Positions 26,732-35,956 are shown, counted from the stretch's first letter. The stretch is 58,252 nt of DNA from Pirellulales bacterium (GCA_017853835.1 JAFMIU010000012.1:1-58252); one strand, 5' to 3'. Numbers and translations: made by a program. The notes: generated from the sequence alone by a model not told the origin.

Positions 26732-28039
26732 TCAGATCGGCACATCCACCATGAAAACCTGATTCCAGGACGTGCGGCCGTCAGGGCCGGCAAACGCGAT
26801 CCGGCGTCCGTCCGGCGAGAACACGCAGGCTTCGGGGCGGGGCCTGCCCCAGGCCGTCGATGGCTCCGTGAGCGCGTGCACTCGCCCGGAATCCATCTCC
26901 ACCACCGACACCCTCCCGGCGATCACGCAGGCCACCAGCCCGCCGCAGGGACTCCAGCTGAAGGCACTCTCGATGCCATCGAAGCCCGTCGTGATCTGCC
27001 GGATCGCCCCATCCCTCGGCCTCACGGTGAAGATCTGAGCCACTCCCGAATCGTCGCGCATCAAGCACGCGATCCGCTCACCGTCGCCGCTCGAACGCAG
27101 CCAGTGCCTCGGGCCCTGAATCCCGGGATACCGTCGCTCGCCGGTGCGGGTCAGGCGCCGCATGACAATGCCACGCGGGGGACGAGGACGTGTGCTCGGC
27201 GTTCCCTCGAGCGGGGCGTGGCCCGCCAGCATCAGATCGCGAGGCGAGTCCGGCAGGTCGACCAGGAACATCTCCGTGATCGTCTCGCCCGTCACCGAAC
27301 GCACCGCTCCCTGAAACGCAACGGCCCGTTGCTGCACCGAGCCGTCGAGGCGGCGATAGCCCGACTCCCCCACCCAGCCCTCCTCACAGGCTCGACCGAT
27401 CGCATCGCTTCCGATACTGGGATCATCGTCGACCTCGGTGATCACCACGCTGAAGGCCGACCCAGCATGGTTGCGGGCATGCGATGACGGCACCGACACG
27501 GGATGGTCACAGAGGCTCACGCCGACACACCGCCGATTCTGCTCACCCCCACGTCCATCGACCGCTTCGAGCACGGCATCGTCGTACGTAAAGCTGACGA
27601 GCCGTCCGTCGGGAGAAAAGACATGCACATGGCTTCCTCCCCGCAGGGCACCGGGCGTGAACGGAACCGTCAGGTCACGGGCATCGAGTGGCTCGGCCGC
27701 CCCGGGCCGATCGGCATTCACGACGACCCCCTGGCGATGCGCAGGACCATACGACCAGTCAGGCGTGGGCCGCTCCGGCCCGAGGATGAACACGACCCGA
27801 TCATCGACCGGCGAACAGGTGGCGACACCGCAGCAGGCGCCGTGCCGCGATTCGTAGAGCACCTCGATCCGGCCGGTCTCCACGTCAACCCGCTCGATCC
27901 GCGTTCCATCGAAGATGCCACCGTCGGCGGCCGACCGGCAGTCGTACGTGATCCAACGGGCGTCGGGCGACCACACCCCGATGTTGGTCAGCACGTGGCC
28001 GTGCGGCGCGGTGGTGATCTGTCGAACCGTCGTGGGCAT
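26732..28039 (-). CDS. DUF3748/TolB-like beta-propeller protein
   Basis: 435 residues from the ATG at 28039 (MPTTVRQITTAPHGHVLTN). Repeated propeller-blade motifs of the TolB/WD40-like type are visible: GVWSPDARWITYDCRS, HVFSPDGRLVSFTYDD, FSWSPCGGLVACV, CVFSPDGRRIAFAGPDG. The segments LTNIGVWSPD and TPDWSYGPAHRQGV match what I recall of the DUF3748 (E. coli YidR-like) family. No signal peptide is seen from this start, unlike periplasmic TolB. It may bind or process a carbohydrate or protein ligand; the function is unknown. It sits downstream of nothing obvious and is divergent from pntAA. Confidence 0.8.
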   Translation of the reverse strand: MPTTVRQITTAPHGHVLTNIGVWSPDARWITYDCRSAADGGIFDGTRIERVDVETGRIEVLYESRHGACCGVATCSPVDDRVVFILGPERPTPDWSYGPAHRQGVVVNADRPGAAEPLDARDLTVPFTPGALRGGSHVHVFSPDGRLVSFTYDDAVLEAVDGRGGEQNRRCVGVSLCDHPVSVPSSHARNHAGSAFSVVITEVDDDPSIGSDAIGRACEEGWVGESGYRRLDGSVQQRAVAFQGAVRSVTGETITEMFLVDLPDSPRDLMLAGHAPLEGTPSTRPRPPRGIVMRRLTRTGERRYPGIQGPRHWLRSSGDGERIACLMRDDSGVAQIFTVRPRDGAIRQITTGFDGIESAFSWSPCGGLVACVIAGRVSVVEMDSGRVHALTEPSTAWGRPRPEACVFSPDGRRIAFAGPDGRTSWNQVFMVDVPI

Positions 28040-28281
28040 GCCCGCCGACTCTACCCGCCGAGTCCGGTTTCGAGGAGCACCACGCCCTCCTCGTGGCACC
28101 ATCGCTCCTGCTGGTCTTCTCCGGGGGGGAGTCGCGAGGGTGCCGATGTGGTCACGGCCACGCCCAGGAAGGCCCGAAAGCACGGCCTTGCCCGGCACGG
28201 GGACGCGTTCGCGTGGACGCCCCGCACGGCCGAGGTCAGAATCATGGCTCGTGCCACCCCCTCCCTCATGTGGATCGCCGG

Positions 28282-29463
28282 ATGAATGTCGCCGTCCTCA
28301 AGGAACTGTTTCCCGGCGAACGGCGCGTGGCGATCGTTCCCGCGTCGGTGCCGCCCCTCGTGAAAGCGGGCTTCCACGTCGAGATTGAAGCCGGCGCCGG
28401 CGACGAGGCCGGCTACCCCGACGACGACTACCGGGCCGCCGGGGCGTCCATCGTCTCCCGCGACACGGCACTGGAGGCTGATGTCATCCTCACGGTCCGC
28501 ACGTGCGGAGCCGCCGGCGGATGCTGGCCTGTTGATCGCGATCGCCTGCGGCCCGGGGTTGTGCTGATCGGACTCTGCGATCCGCTGTCGTCGCCGGACG
28601 CGTGCCGCGAGGCTGCCGATCGTGGTGTGACGCTCTTCTCGCTCGAACTGGTTCCGCGCATCACGCGGGCGCAGAGCATGGATGTGCTGTCGAGCCAGGC
28701 CAACATCGCAGGCTACGAGGCGGTGATCCGTGCTGCCGCCGCCCTCCCCCGCATCCTGCCGATGATGACCACCGCCGCCGGCACGCTCACCCCCGCGAAG
28801 GTGCTCGTGCTCGGCGCCGGCGTGGCAGGCCTCCAGGCCATCGCCACCGCCAAGCGACTCGGGGCTCAGGTGAGTGCCTACGATGTGCGACCAGCCGTCA
28901 AGGAGCAGGTTCAGAGCCTCGGTGCGAAGTTCGTCGAACTGCCTCTCGAAACCTCCGGCAGCGAAACGGCCGGAGGCTACGCCAAGGCGATGGGCGAGGA
29001 GTTTTACGCCCGGCAACGGGAACTCCTCGGCAAGGTCGTGGCCGACTCCGACGTCGTGATCTGCACCGCCCTCGTTCCGGGTCAAAAGGCGCCGGTCCTC
29101 GTTCCCGCCGAGATGGTCGCACGGATGCGGCCAGGCAGCGTGATCGTCGACATGGCGACCGAGCGGGGGGGCAACTGCGAGGGTTCGAGGCCCGATGAGA
29201 CAGTTCGCCTCGGCGGGGTGACGATCCTCGGGCCAACCAATCTTCCGGCCGAGGTCCCCTTCCACACGAGCCAGCTCTACGCGAAGAACATGGTGACGTT
29301 TCTCGTGCACCTGATGGCGCACGGTCTGCCGACGGTCGTCGCCGATGATGAGATCTGCCGCGACACGCTTGTGGCGCATGGCGGCCACATCGTTCATCCA
29401 AAGATCCGCGCGATGGCGGGCCTGCCGCCGCTCGAAACGCCCCCGGCCACCCCATCGACCTGA
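28282..29463 (+). CDS. pntAA: NAD(P) transhydrogenase subunit alpha, part 1 (NAD-binding domain I)
   Basis: 393 residues from the ATG at 28282 (MNVAVLKELFPGERRVAIVP). Peripheral domain I binding NAD(H) in the proton-translocating transhydrogenase. Signatures are GERRVAIVP, EAGAGDEAGYPDDDY, LVPRITRAQSMDVLSSQANIAGY, VLVLGAGVAGLQAIATAKRLGA (Rossmann fold) and GSVIVDMATERGGNCEGS. First gene of a three-gene operon in the order known from Rhodospirillum, with the membrane part of the alpha subunit encoded separately. Gap to pntAB is 36 bp. Confidence 0.95.
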   Translation: MNVAVLKELFPGERRVAIVPASVPPLVKAGFHVEIEAGAGDEAGYPDDDYRAAGASIVSRDTALEADVILTVRTCGAAGGCWPVDRDRLRPGVVLIGLCDPLSSPDACREAADRGVTLFSLELVPRITRAQSMDVLSSQANIAGYEAVIRAAAALPRILPMMTTAAGTLTPAKVLVLGAGVAGLQAIATAKRLGAQVSAYDVRPAVKEQVQSLGAKFVELPLETSGSETAGGYAKAMGEEFYARQRELLGKVVADSDVVICTALVPGQKAPVLVPAEMVARMRPGSVIVDMATERGGNCEGSRPDETVRLGGVTILGPTNLPAEVPFHTSQLYAKNMVTFLVHLMAHGLPTVVADDEICRDTLVAHGGHIVHPKIRAMAGLPPLETPPATPST

Positions 29464-29499
29464 TCCCCGATCCTCGCCCCCTCCGCCCGAGAACCAGCC

Positions 29500-29841
29500 A
29501 TGCCCTTTCTCGCCGTGATCCTGGCCGACACCGCCACCGTCGCCACCGAAGATCCTGCCACACGATTCATCCGGCTGCTCACCGTGTTCCTGCTGGCCAT
29601 GTGGGTGGGGTTTGAGGTGATCACGAAGGTGCCGCAGCGGCTGCACACGCCGCTCACGAGCGGCTCCAACGCCATCTCGGGCATCACGGCGGTGGGCGCA
29701 ATCGCGGTGGCCGGGGCGCTCGCCTCGTCGATGGGAAGCATCTTCGGACTGGTGGCCCTTGCCCTCGCGATGGTGAACGTCGTGGGTGGCTTCGTGGTCA
29801 CGCACCGCATGCTCGACATGTTTAACCCCAAGAAGAAGTAG
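29500..29841 (+). CDS. pntAB: NAD(P) transhydrogenase subunit alpha, part 2 (membrane domain)
   Basis: 113 residues with one N-terminal hydrophobic stretch and three clear transmembrane helices (about 28-48, 55-76, 80-100). The motif LAMWVGFEVITKVPQRLHTPLTSGSNAISGI is the conserved start of the proton-conducting domain II. The gene sits between pntAA and pntB (6 bp gap), so the three products assemble one complex that drives NADPH formation with the proton gradient. Confidence 0.95.
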   Translation: MPFLAVILADTATVATEDPATRFIRLLTVFLLAMWVGFEVITKVPQRLHTPLTSGSNAISGITAVGAIAVAGALASSMGSIFGLVALALAMVNVVGGFVVTHRMLDMFNPKKK

Positions 29842-29847
29842 GCCTCG

Positions 29848-31299
29848 ATGACGCCCCAAGCCTGGATCAATCTGGCCTATCTGGCCGCCTCGACGCTGTT
29901 CATCGTGGCGTTCAAGATGATGAGCGGACCTCGCACGGCCGTGCGAGGCAACTACCTCGGGGCTGCGGGCATGGTGATCGCGGTCGTGGCCGCCTGCTTC
30001 GAGCACAACGTTCGCGACGGCATCATGCGGCACGGCGCCTGGCCGCTCCTGCTCCTTGGGGCGGCCACCGTCGTGGGGGGTGGCATCGGTGCGACGATGG
30101 CACTTCGCTACCCCATGACCGGCATGCCGCAGATGGTGGCACTGCTCAACGGATTCGGCGGGGCGGCGTCGGTTTTCGTGGCCGCCGGTGAACTCTGGAA
30201 CATGGGCGCGCGGTCGGCAGGCACGACGGATGCGGGGGCCTCCGCACCGCTCGCTCCATGGACGCAGTTTGCGATCGCAACGGCCCTCACCGGCCTGATC
30301 GGGGCGATCACCTTCTGGGGAAGCCTTGTCGCCTTCGCCAAGCTCGAGGAGCTGCCCCGGTTCAAGAAAGCCTGGACGAATCCGAATCGCCATGCGATCA
30401 ACCTCGGGCTGGCCATCACCACGGTGCTCGTGGGCTGGGGCTTCATCACCCACCCTGACTGGGACATCCTCTACTGGCTGCTGGTCGTCCTGGCCAGCGT
30501 GCTCGGCTGCACGCTCACCCTGCCGATCGGCGGGGCCGACATGCCCGTGGTCATCTGCCTGCTCAACAGCTATTCGGGTCTGGCCGCCGCCGCGGCCGGG
30601 TTCGTGATCGACAACAACGTGCTGGTGATCGCCGGCTCACTCGTCGGCGCCAGTGGTCTGATCCTGACGGCGATCATGTGCCAGGCCATGAATCGCTCGC
30701 TGGTGGGCGTACTCTTCGGCGGTCTGGGAACGACGACGACGGCGAATGCGGATGACGTCTATGCGGGGAAGGTGAAGAGCGCCAGCGCCGAGGAGATCGC
30801 CATGGTGCTGGAAAACGCCGACCGCGTGGTGATCGTGCCCGGCTACGGCCTGGCTGTGGCCCAGGCGCAGCATGCCGTTCGCGAACTGGCCAATGCCCTC
30901 GAGAAGCGCGGCATCACGGTCGAGTATGCCATCCACCCGGTGGCCGGCCGGATGCCGGGCCACATGAACGTGCTGCTGGCCGAAGCGGATATACCCTACG
31001 AGAAACTGCGGGAGATGGACGACATCAACCCGACGTTTCCGGAAACCGATGTGGCGATCGTGATCGGGGCGAACGACGTCGTGAACCCTGCGGCGAGAAC
31101 CGACCCGACGAGCCCCATCGCGGGCATGCCGATCCTCGACGTCGACAAGGCCAAGACCGTCGTCGTGGTGAAGCGGTCGTTGTCGCCTGGTTTTGCCGGC
31201 ATCCCCAACCCGCTCTTCGCCGCCGACAACACGCTGATGTATTTCGCCGACGGGAAGAAGGCGATTCTGGATCTCACCGCAGCGCTGCAGCAGGGATGA
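29848..31299 (+). CDS. pntB: NAD(P) transhydrogenase subunit beta
   Basis: 483 residues. An N-terminal membrane domain (about 1-260, eight or nine helices) is followed by the NADP(H)-binding domain III (about 300-483). Signatures are GGIGATMALRYPMTGMPQMVALLNGFGG, LPIGGADMPVVICLLNSYSG, VIVPGYGLAVAQAQHAV, HPVAGRMPGHMNVLLAEADIPY, GANDVVNPAARTDPTSPIAGMPIL and VVVKRSLSPGFAG. Length is typical. Confidence 0.96.
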   Translation: MTPQAWINLAYLAASTLFIVAFKMMSGPRTAVRGNYLGAAGMVIAVVAACFEHNVRDGIMRHGAWPLLLLGAATVVGGGIGATMALRYPMTGMPQMVALLNGFGGAASVFVAAGELWNMGARSAGTTDAGASAPLAPWTQFAIATALTGLIGAITFWGSLVAFAKLEELPRFKKAWTNPNRHAINLGLAITTVLVGWGFITHPDWDILYWLLVVLASVLGCTLTLPIGGADMPVVICLLNSYSGLAAAAAGFVIDNNVLVIAGSLVGASGLILTAIMCQAMNRSLVGVLFGGLGTTTTANADDVYAGKVKSASAEEIAMVLENADRVVIVPGYGLAVAQAQHAVRELANALEKRGITVEYAIHPVAGRMPGHMNVLLAEADIPYEKLREMDDINPTFPETDVAIVIGANDVVNPAARTDPTSPIAGMPILDVDKAKTVVVVKRSLSPGFAGIPNPLFAADNTLMYFADGKKAILDLTAALQQG

Positions 31300-31324
31300 A
31301 TGCGGCTGAGCGCGTCGGACGCGG

Positions 31325-32467
31325 TCAGGCAAGCACCTCGGCCCACAGCGCATCAGAGACGAGCAACCCCGCCCGCGTCAGCCACACGCGACTCCCGTCG
31401 TCCGTCGCATGCCCTGCGGCGACCCAGCGGTGAATCGACGGGCCGACCAGGGCATCGAGATCGAAGCCGGACGCCTCGCGAAACGTCTCCCGCGTGATCC
31501 CTTCGCGGCGACGCAGTCCCACGACGATCCGCTCCCGTGCGGCCTCCTCGTCGGTCATCGTGTCGACGTCGCCGGCATGATCGTCGCCTGCGATCACCTT
31601 CGCCATCCACGTGGTCGTGCTGCGATGATTCGTGGTCCGCGTGCGTCCGTCGAATCGGGCAGCCCCGGGGCCGAAGGCTTCCCATGGCCGGCACGCCCAA
31701 TAGGCTTCGTTGTGGCGGCAGCGGCCCCCTGGCTTGGCGAAGTTGGAAACTTCATAGTGCTCGTAGCCCGCCGCCTCGAGCCGATCGATCGCCGTTTCAA
31801 ACATCACCCGCTCGACCCCTTCCTCGACCGGTTTCATCGCACCCCGACGACGGCTCGACTCGAACGCGGTGCCCTTTTCCCAGGTCAGGCAATAGACCGA
31901 TACGTGATGAACGCCCAGGTCGACGGCCGCGGCGAGGTCGGCCTCGACCTCGGCCACGGATTGCCCCGGCGCGGCCGTCATCAGATCGAGGCTCACCGTG
32001 AATCCGGCATGAAGAAGCAGATCGACCGCCCGACGAACGTCGTCGGGCCCATGGTCGCGATCGAGCACGCGAAGCGTGTTGGCATCGAGCGACTGGCCCC
32101 CGAGGCTCACCCGTGTCACGCCGCCGGCCTCGAATGCCTTCACGAGGCCCGCTGTCACGTCGAGAGGATTGGCCTCGCATGTAATCTCGGCGCCGGGACC
32201 TGGCTCCATCGATCGGCCCAGCAGCGTGAAGAGCCTGTCGATGCCGGCGGCCTCGAGGTGCGATGGCGTGCCGCCGCCGAGATAGAGCGTGTCGAGCCGG
32301 AGCCGCGGCACCTCAGCGGCTCCGGCGCCAAGGCGTCCGAGCTCGATGGCCAGCGCCGTGAAATAGCGGTCGATCAGATCATCGCGGCCGGCGACGAGCG
32401 CAAAGTCGCAGTACCCGCAGCGATGGCGGCAGAAGGGAACGTGCACGTAGGCATGGCGAGGCGTCAC
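31325..32467 (-). CDS. hemW: HemW-like radical SAM protein (coproporphyrinogen III oxidase-like)
   Basis: 380 residues from a GTG at 32467 overlapping the previous gene's stop as GTGA. No closer ATG exists, and HVPFCRHRCGYCDF begins nine residues in, as in the family. The radical SAM cluster ligands are C13, C17 and C20 (CxxxCxxC). LYLGGGTPSHL and the HNEAYW motif (HNxxYW) favour HemW over HemN. HemW is thought to insert or carry heme and does not oxidise coproporphyrinogen (family knowledge). Third gene of the scpA, RNase Z-like, hemW run. Confidence 0.9.
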   Translation of the reverse strand: MTPRHAYVHVPFCRHRCGYCDFALVAGRDDLIDRYFTALAIELGRLGAGAAEVPRLRLDTLYLGGGTPSHLEAAGIDRLFTLLGRSMEPGPGAEITCEANPLDVTAGLVKAFEAGGVTRVSLGGQSLDANTLRVLDRDHGPDDVRRAVDLLLHAGFTVSLDLMTAAPGQSVAEVEADLAAAVDLGVHHVSVYCLTWEKGTAFESSRRRGAMKPVEEGVERVMFETAIDRLEAAGYEHYEVSNFAKPGGRCRHNEAYWACRPWEAFGPGAARFDGRTRTTNHRSTTTWMAKVIAGDDHAGDVDTMTDEEAARERIVVGLRRREGITRETFREASGFDLDALVGPSIHRWVAAGHATDDGSRVWLTRAGLLVSDALWAEVLA

Positions 32468-33303
32468 AGCCAGATCTGCAGGCGTCCGTCGAGCATGTCG
32501 GGAATCTTCTTCGAGAGAATTCGTCGAATGCGGTCGTCGGTGTAGCGTGTCGAGAAGTGGGTGGCGATCACCACCTCGTTGCGAAATCGTTCGCGCCGGG
32601 CGAGGAGGTCGTCGAGGTGCATGTGGCCAAACTTGTGGATCTTCTCCTTGCGGTGGGAGTGGGCCACGAAGGTGAGTTCGGTGATCAGGATCATCGCCTC
32701 GAACATCGCCGGGCAGCGATCGAGACCCTCGGGCGAACTGTCGCCCAGGTAGGCCACCAAGGGCGCGCGAATCTCCTGGGTCACGTCGACCCCAGAGAGC
32801 CGCAGGTCGCGAATCGTGTCGCCGGGAAGACCCTGGTATTCGTGCTTGAGCTTCCGTCGGCGATCCCACACCACGTAGCCGACACTCGGAATCGTGTGGC
32901 ACGTGTTGGAAACCGTCACCACGTGTTCCCGCGAGAGTTCGATCTCATCGCCCGGTCGTGCCGGCAGGAGCTGACACGGCAGCCTGCCGCGATCGAGCCG
33001 GCTGACCGCCTTGAGCAGCCGTTCGATCGGCTCGATCGTCGACTCCGGCACGTAGATCGTCGGCGGCTCCATCTTCATCATCCGACGCCGGGCCACGTAC
33101 ACGGGGAGGGCCGCGATGTGATCCAAGTGCGTGTGGGTGACGAACCAGGTCGACGTGGCCATGAAGCCCCAGGGCTGGCTGCCGAGATCGAAGCCCAGCT
33201 TCAACTCCGGGATGCGCCAGCAGCTCTGCACGGCGGCCCGTGAGTAGCCCTCGATGGTGAGTCCCTTGTGGACGAGGGTGCGAAAGGGTGCGTTGTCGAT
33301 CAT
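32464..33303 (-). CDS. RNase Z-like metallo-beta-lactamase-fold protein
   Basis: 279 residues. The metal-binding motif HTHLDH is at residues 57-62. Further ligands are probably the His in SNTCHTIPSVGY, the Asp in VAYLGDSSPEG and the His in VVIATHFSTRY, the order seen in tRNase Z. I assign it as RNase Z-like, possibly tRNA 3'-end processing, but the arm (exosite) of canonical tRNase Z is not obvious. It overlaps scpA upstream by ATGA and hemW downstream by GTGA. Confidence 0.85.
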   Translation of the reverse strand: MIDNAPFRTLVHKGLTIEGYSRAAVQSCWRIPELKLGFDLGSQPWGFMATSTWFVTHTHLDHIAALPVYVARRRMMKMEPPTIYVPESTIEPIERLLKAVSRLDRGRLPCQLLPARPGDEIELSREHVVTVSNTCHTIPSVGYVVWDRRRKLKHEYQGLPGDTIRDLRLSGVDVTQEIRAPLVAYLGDSSPEGLDRCPAMFEAMILITELTFVAHSHRKEKIHKFGHMHLDDLLARRERFRNEVVIATHFSTRYTDDRIRRILSKKIPDMLDGRLQIWL

Positions 33304-34049
33304 GCAGGCTCGGAGGCAGGCGGGGACGATGGGGATGGACGGGGCGGCTCGAGCCAGATCTCGTCGAACAAACGTTCCTGGCGGGTGGCGAGCTTGCCCC
33401 GGCGCACGAGCTCCAAGGCCGCCAGGAAGATCCCGACGATTCGCGACTTGGGCATATCGTCATCGAACAGCGTGCTGAACGCCACCCTCCCCTGCTCCGC
33501 CACGAGCATCTCGATGCGGGCGGCGTGGGTTTCGATCGGCGTGTCGTCATGGACGATCTGTCGGGGCCGCCGTTTCTCCCGCTTCGCCATGACCCGTGTC
33601 ATGGCCCCGACCAGATCCCACACGTGCACATCGGCGATCGCCACCGGTGGCGGCTCCCCCTTCGTCGACGCCTCGCCGGATGGCTGGCGGCTGAAGCGAA
33701 GCTCCCACTGCCGCGCGCGATCCTCCAGCATGGCGGCGGCGTCGCGGTATTGCTTGTATTCAAGCAGCCGCCGCACCAGGTCCTCACGGACCAGCTCCAC
33801 GGGCTCTTCCGTCTCCTCCGGCCGCGGCACCAACGCCCGGGCCTTGATCTCGAGCAGAACGCTGGCCAGCTCGACGAACTCCCCCACCTCCTCGATCGCC
33901 AAACCCTCGAGGATGTCGAGATAGGAGACGAACTCGGTGGCGATGGCGGCGATCGGAACCTCCGTGACGTCCACCTCGTGCTTCTTCACGAGGTAGAGAA
34001 GCAGGTCGAGCGGACCGGCAAACACGTCGAGGGCCACCTTGAACGCCAC
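33300..34049 (-). CDS. scpA: Segregation and condensation protein A
   Basis: 249 residues. The kleisin subunit linking SMC heads in the bacterial condensin. The N-terminal signature FAGPLDLLLYLVKKHEVDVTEVPIA, the helix FVELASVLLEIKARALVPRP and a C-terminal winged helix (GRVAFSTLFDDDMPKSRIVGIFLAALELVRRGKL) are present. scpB is not in the window. First gene of the ATGA/GTGA-coupled run into the RNase Z-like gene and hemW. Confidence 0.95.
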   Translation of the reverse strand: MAFKVALDVFAGPLDLLLYLVKKHEVDVTEVPIAAIATEFVSYLDILEGLAIEEVGEFVELASVLLEIKARALVPRPEETEEPVELVREDLVRRLLEYKQYRDAAAMLEDRARQWELRFSRQPSGEASTKGEPPPVAIADVHVWDLVGAMTRVMAKREKRRPRQIVHDDTPIETHAARIEMLVAEQGRVAFSTLFDDDMPKSRIVGIFLAALELVRRGKLATRQERLFDEIWLEPPRPSPSSPPASEPA

Positions 34050-34101
34050 GCTTGCCTCGCCATCATCCTTGAGCCGCGGTCGGTCGATTCGTCACACGGC
34101 C

Positions 34102-34107
34102 ATCATA
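34102..34107 (-). promoter_or_regulatory. -10-like TATGAT for scpA
   Basis: TATGAT on the minus strand, 53 nt upstream of the scpA ATG, with TTCAGC (34125-34130) at a 17-nt spacing as a poor -35. It faces the TACACT element of the HIT gene. Confidence 0.35.
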
Positions 34108-34145
34108 GGGAACCCCCGCCTGCTGCTGAACGCCGGAATCGGCGG

Positions 34146-34151
34146 TACACT
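34146..34151 (+). promoter_or_regulatory. -10-like TACACT abutting the HIT gene start
   Basis: TACACT ends six bases before the ATG at 34158. A start seven bases downstream would fall on the A of the ATG, so the mRNA may be leaderless. Confidence 0.35.
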
Positions 34152-34157
34152 CCGGGC

Positions 34158-34706
34158 ATGGAGAATGACCGTCTCTGGGCACCGTGGCGGCTGGGCTACG
34201 TGCAGGGCAGCCGTGGCAGCGACCCCGACATCGGCACGCCGGCCTGGCGGCCGGGTGCCGACCACGCCTGCTTCCTCTGCCGAGCGGCCTCCGCGGCTGA
34301 GGTCCATGACCGCGCCCTCGGCGTGCTGGAACGGACACCGCTGTCGCTCGTCATCACCAACCGCTTTCCCTACGCCAACGGCCACCTCCTCGTGGCACCG
34401 CTCGACCACCGGGCATCGCTCGGCGATCTGTCGGCGGAGGTGCTCCTCGACATGCAGCATCGCATCGCGGCGTGGTGCGACCGGATGGCCCGCTCGATGC
34501 AGGCCCAGGGATTCAACGTGGGCCTCAATCTGGGAGCCGTCGCTGGAGCGGGCGTGCCGGGGCACCTCCACTGGCACATCGTGCCGCGATGGCAGGGTGA
34601 TGTCAACTTCATGCCCTCGGTGGCCGGCATCCGCGTGCTGCCCCAGTCACTCGACGCGCTCTGGGATCAGCTCAGGGCCGCGGCCACCTCGGAGTCGCCC
34701 GTGTGA
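34158..34706 (+). CDS. HIT family nucleotide phosphorylase/hydrolase
   Basis: 182 residues from the ATG at 34158 (MENDRLWAPWRLGYV). The WAPWR opening, the CxxC pair in HACFLC, NRFPYANGHLLVAP and the histidine triad GHLHWHIVPRW place it with the bacterial Ap4A phosphorylase-like HIT proteins. Its stop (TGA at 34704-34706) overlaps the ATG of the following dGTPase-like gene, so they are coupled; both act on nucleotides. Confidence 0.93.
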   Translation: MENDRLWAPWRLGYVQGSRGSDPDIGTPAWRPGADHACFLCRAASAAEVHDRALGVLERTPLSLVITNRFPYANGHLLVAPLDHRASLGDLSAEVLLDMQHRIAAWCDRMARSMQAQGFNVGLNLGAVAGAGVPGHLHWHIVPRWQGDVNFMPSVAGIRVLPQSLDALWDQLRAAATSESPV

Positions 34707-35854
34707 TGTCTGCTCCCTGGCAACAGCCCGACTGGCGCACCCGCGAGAGCCTCCTCCTGGCCCCGTGGGCCATGCACGGCGTCGACTCGGCAGGCCGGGT
34801 CCATCCTGAACCGCCGCACCAGTTCCGAAGTCCCTACCAGCGGGACCGTGACCGGATCGTCCACTCGGCCGCGTTCCGACGCCTGGCCCACAAAACCCAG
34901 GTGTTCACCGGATACCACGGCGATTACCACCGCAGCCGGCTGACCCATTCCCTCGAGGTCACGAGCATCGCCCGCACGCTCGCACGGGCCCTGGCGCTCA
35001 ACGAAGATCTCGTGGAAACGCTCGCCCTCGCGCATGACATCGGCCATCCTCCGCTGGGCCATGCCGGCGAGGACACCCTCGCCGAACTGCTCCGTGATGA
35101 GGGAGGCTTCAACCACAACGCCCAGGCGTTGCGGATCATGGAACTCCTCGAGTCGAGATACCCGGAGTTCCCGGGCCTGAATCTCTCCCGAGAGGTGCTC
35201 GACGCGCAGGCCACTCGCAAAAAGGATGGCACCGCGCCGCCACCGCTGCTCGAAGCGCAGGTTGTCGACGCCTCCGACTCGATCGCCTACGACACGCACG
35301 ATGCCGACGACGCCGTGGAGCTCGGGCTCGTCTCGCTCGACGAGCTTCTCGAACTCCCGCTTGTGGCCGCCGCCCGCGACCGGGTGCAGGCCCGGCACGG
35401 ACCTCTTCACGGGGTGGAGGCTCGTCGGGCGATCATCCACGAGCTGGTCGATTTTCAGGTCGCCGAGATGATTCGCGACACGCGGGCCACGATCGACGCC
35501 CTGGGCATCGACTCGATCGCGAAGGTGCGGGCCGCCTTCCGTGGCGCGGCGGATCAGCCCGCCAGGAGGATCGTGGCCCCGTCGGCGTCGCTCGCCGCCG
35601 GCAAGCGGGAGCTCGAACGGTTCCTCTTCGAGCGGGTCTACCGCTGCGAACGGGTGCTGGCGGTTCGGGTGCCGGCCCAGCAGAAACTCACGGAACTCTT
35701 CGAGTGGTATACGGCCCATCCCGACGAACTCCCGCAGGGCTTTCGGCAACGGGCCCTCACCATCGGCGTGCGACGCAGCGTGGCCGACTACATCGCCGGC
35801 ATGACCGACCGGTTCCTCGAGCATGACCATCGCCGACGCCTGGAACGAGGGTGA
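34706..35854 (+). CDS. Deoxyguanosinetriphosphate triphosphohydrolase-like HD protein
   Basis: 382 residues from the ATG at 34706. HD-domain motifs: RDRIVHSAAFRRLAHKTQVF, LTHSLEVTSIARTLARAL, LAHDIGHPPLGHAGEDTL and EAQVVDASDSIAYDTHDADDAV. These match the dGTPase type 2 subfamily, which releases inorganic triphosphate from dNTPs. Overlaps the HIT gene by TGATG. Confidence 0.93.
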   Translation: MSAPWQQPDWRTRESLLLAPWAMHGVDSAGRVHPEPPHQFRSPYQRDRDRIVHSAAFRRLAHKTQVFTGYHGDYHRSRLTHSLEVTSIARTLARALALNEDLVETLALAHDIGHPPLGHAGEDTLAELLRDEGGFNHNAQALRIMELLESRYPEFPGLNLSREVLDAQATRKKDGTAPPPLLEAQVVDASDSIAYDTHDADDAVELGLVSLDELLELPLVAAARDRVQARHGPLHGVEARRAIIHELVDFQVAEMIRDTRATIDALGIDSIAKVRAAFRGAADQPARRIVAPSASLAAGKRELERFLFERVYRCERVLAVRVPAQQKLTELFEWYTAHPDELPQGFRQRALTIGVRRSVADYIAGMTDRFLEHDHRRRLERG

Positions 35855-35894
35855 CGGCCGCCCCTCGGGCCGTGAAGCCCATGGGATCTGGTGG

Positions 35895-35900
35895 TACACT
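35895..35900 (+). promoter_or_regulatory. -10-like TACACT for the PIN/TRAM gene
   Basis: TACACT, 56 nt before the GTG at 35957, in the same GGTACACTTCCGG-type context as the HIT gene element. A start near 35907 would exclude the in-frame GTG at 35891 from the message, which supports the downstream start codon. Confidence 0.35.
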
Positions 35901-35956
35901 TCCGGCACCGGCGTTCCGTCCCAGCCGCCTTTTCTCTCCGACGTGTCGAGTCGACC

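Noticed and set aside
28071..28093. CGAGGAG/CTCCTCG hairpin after the DUF3748 start
   Set aside because: Seven pairs with a 9-nt loop in a GC-rich spacer; no link to either divergent gene.
28244..28285. 13-codon frame ending at the pntAA start with an ATGA-like overlap, possible leader peptide
   Set aside because: Too short, no ribosome site, no run of a regulatory amino acid; overlap is easily by chance.
35891..35956. Upstream GTG start for the PIN/TRAM protein
   Set aside because: It overlaps the TACACT box itself, and the extra residues are Arg/His-rich, unlike a membrane-protein N-terminus.
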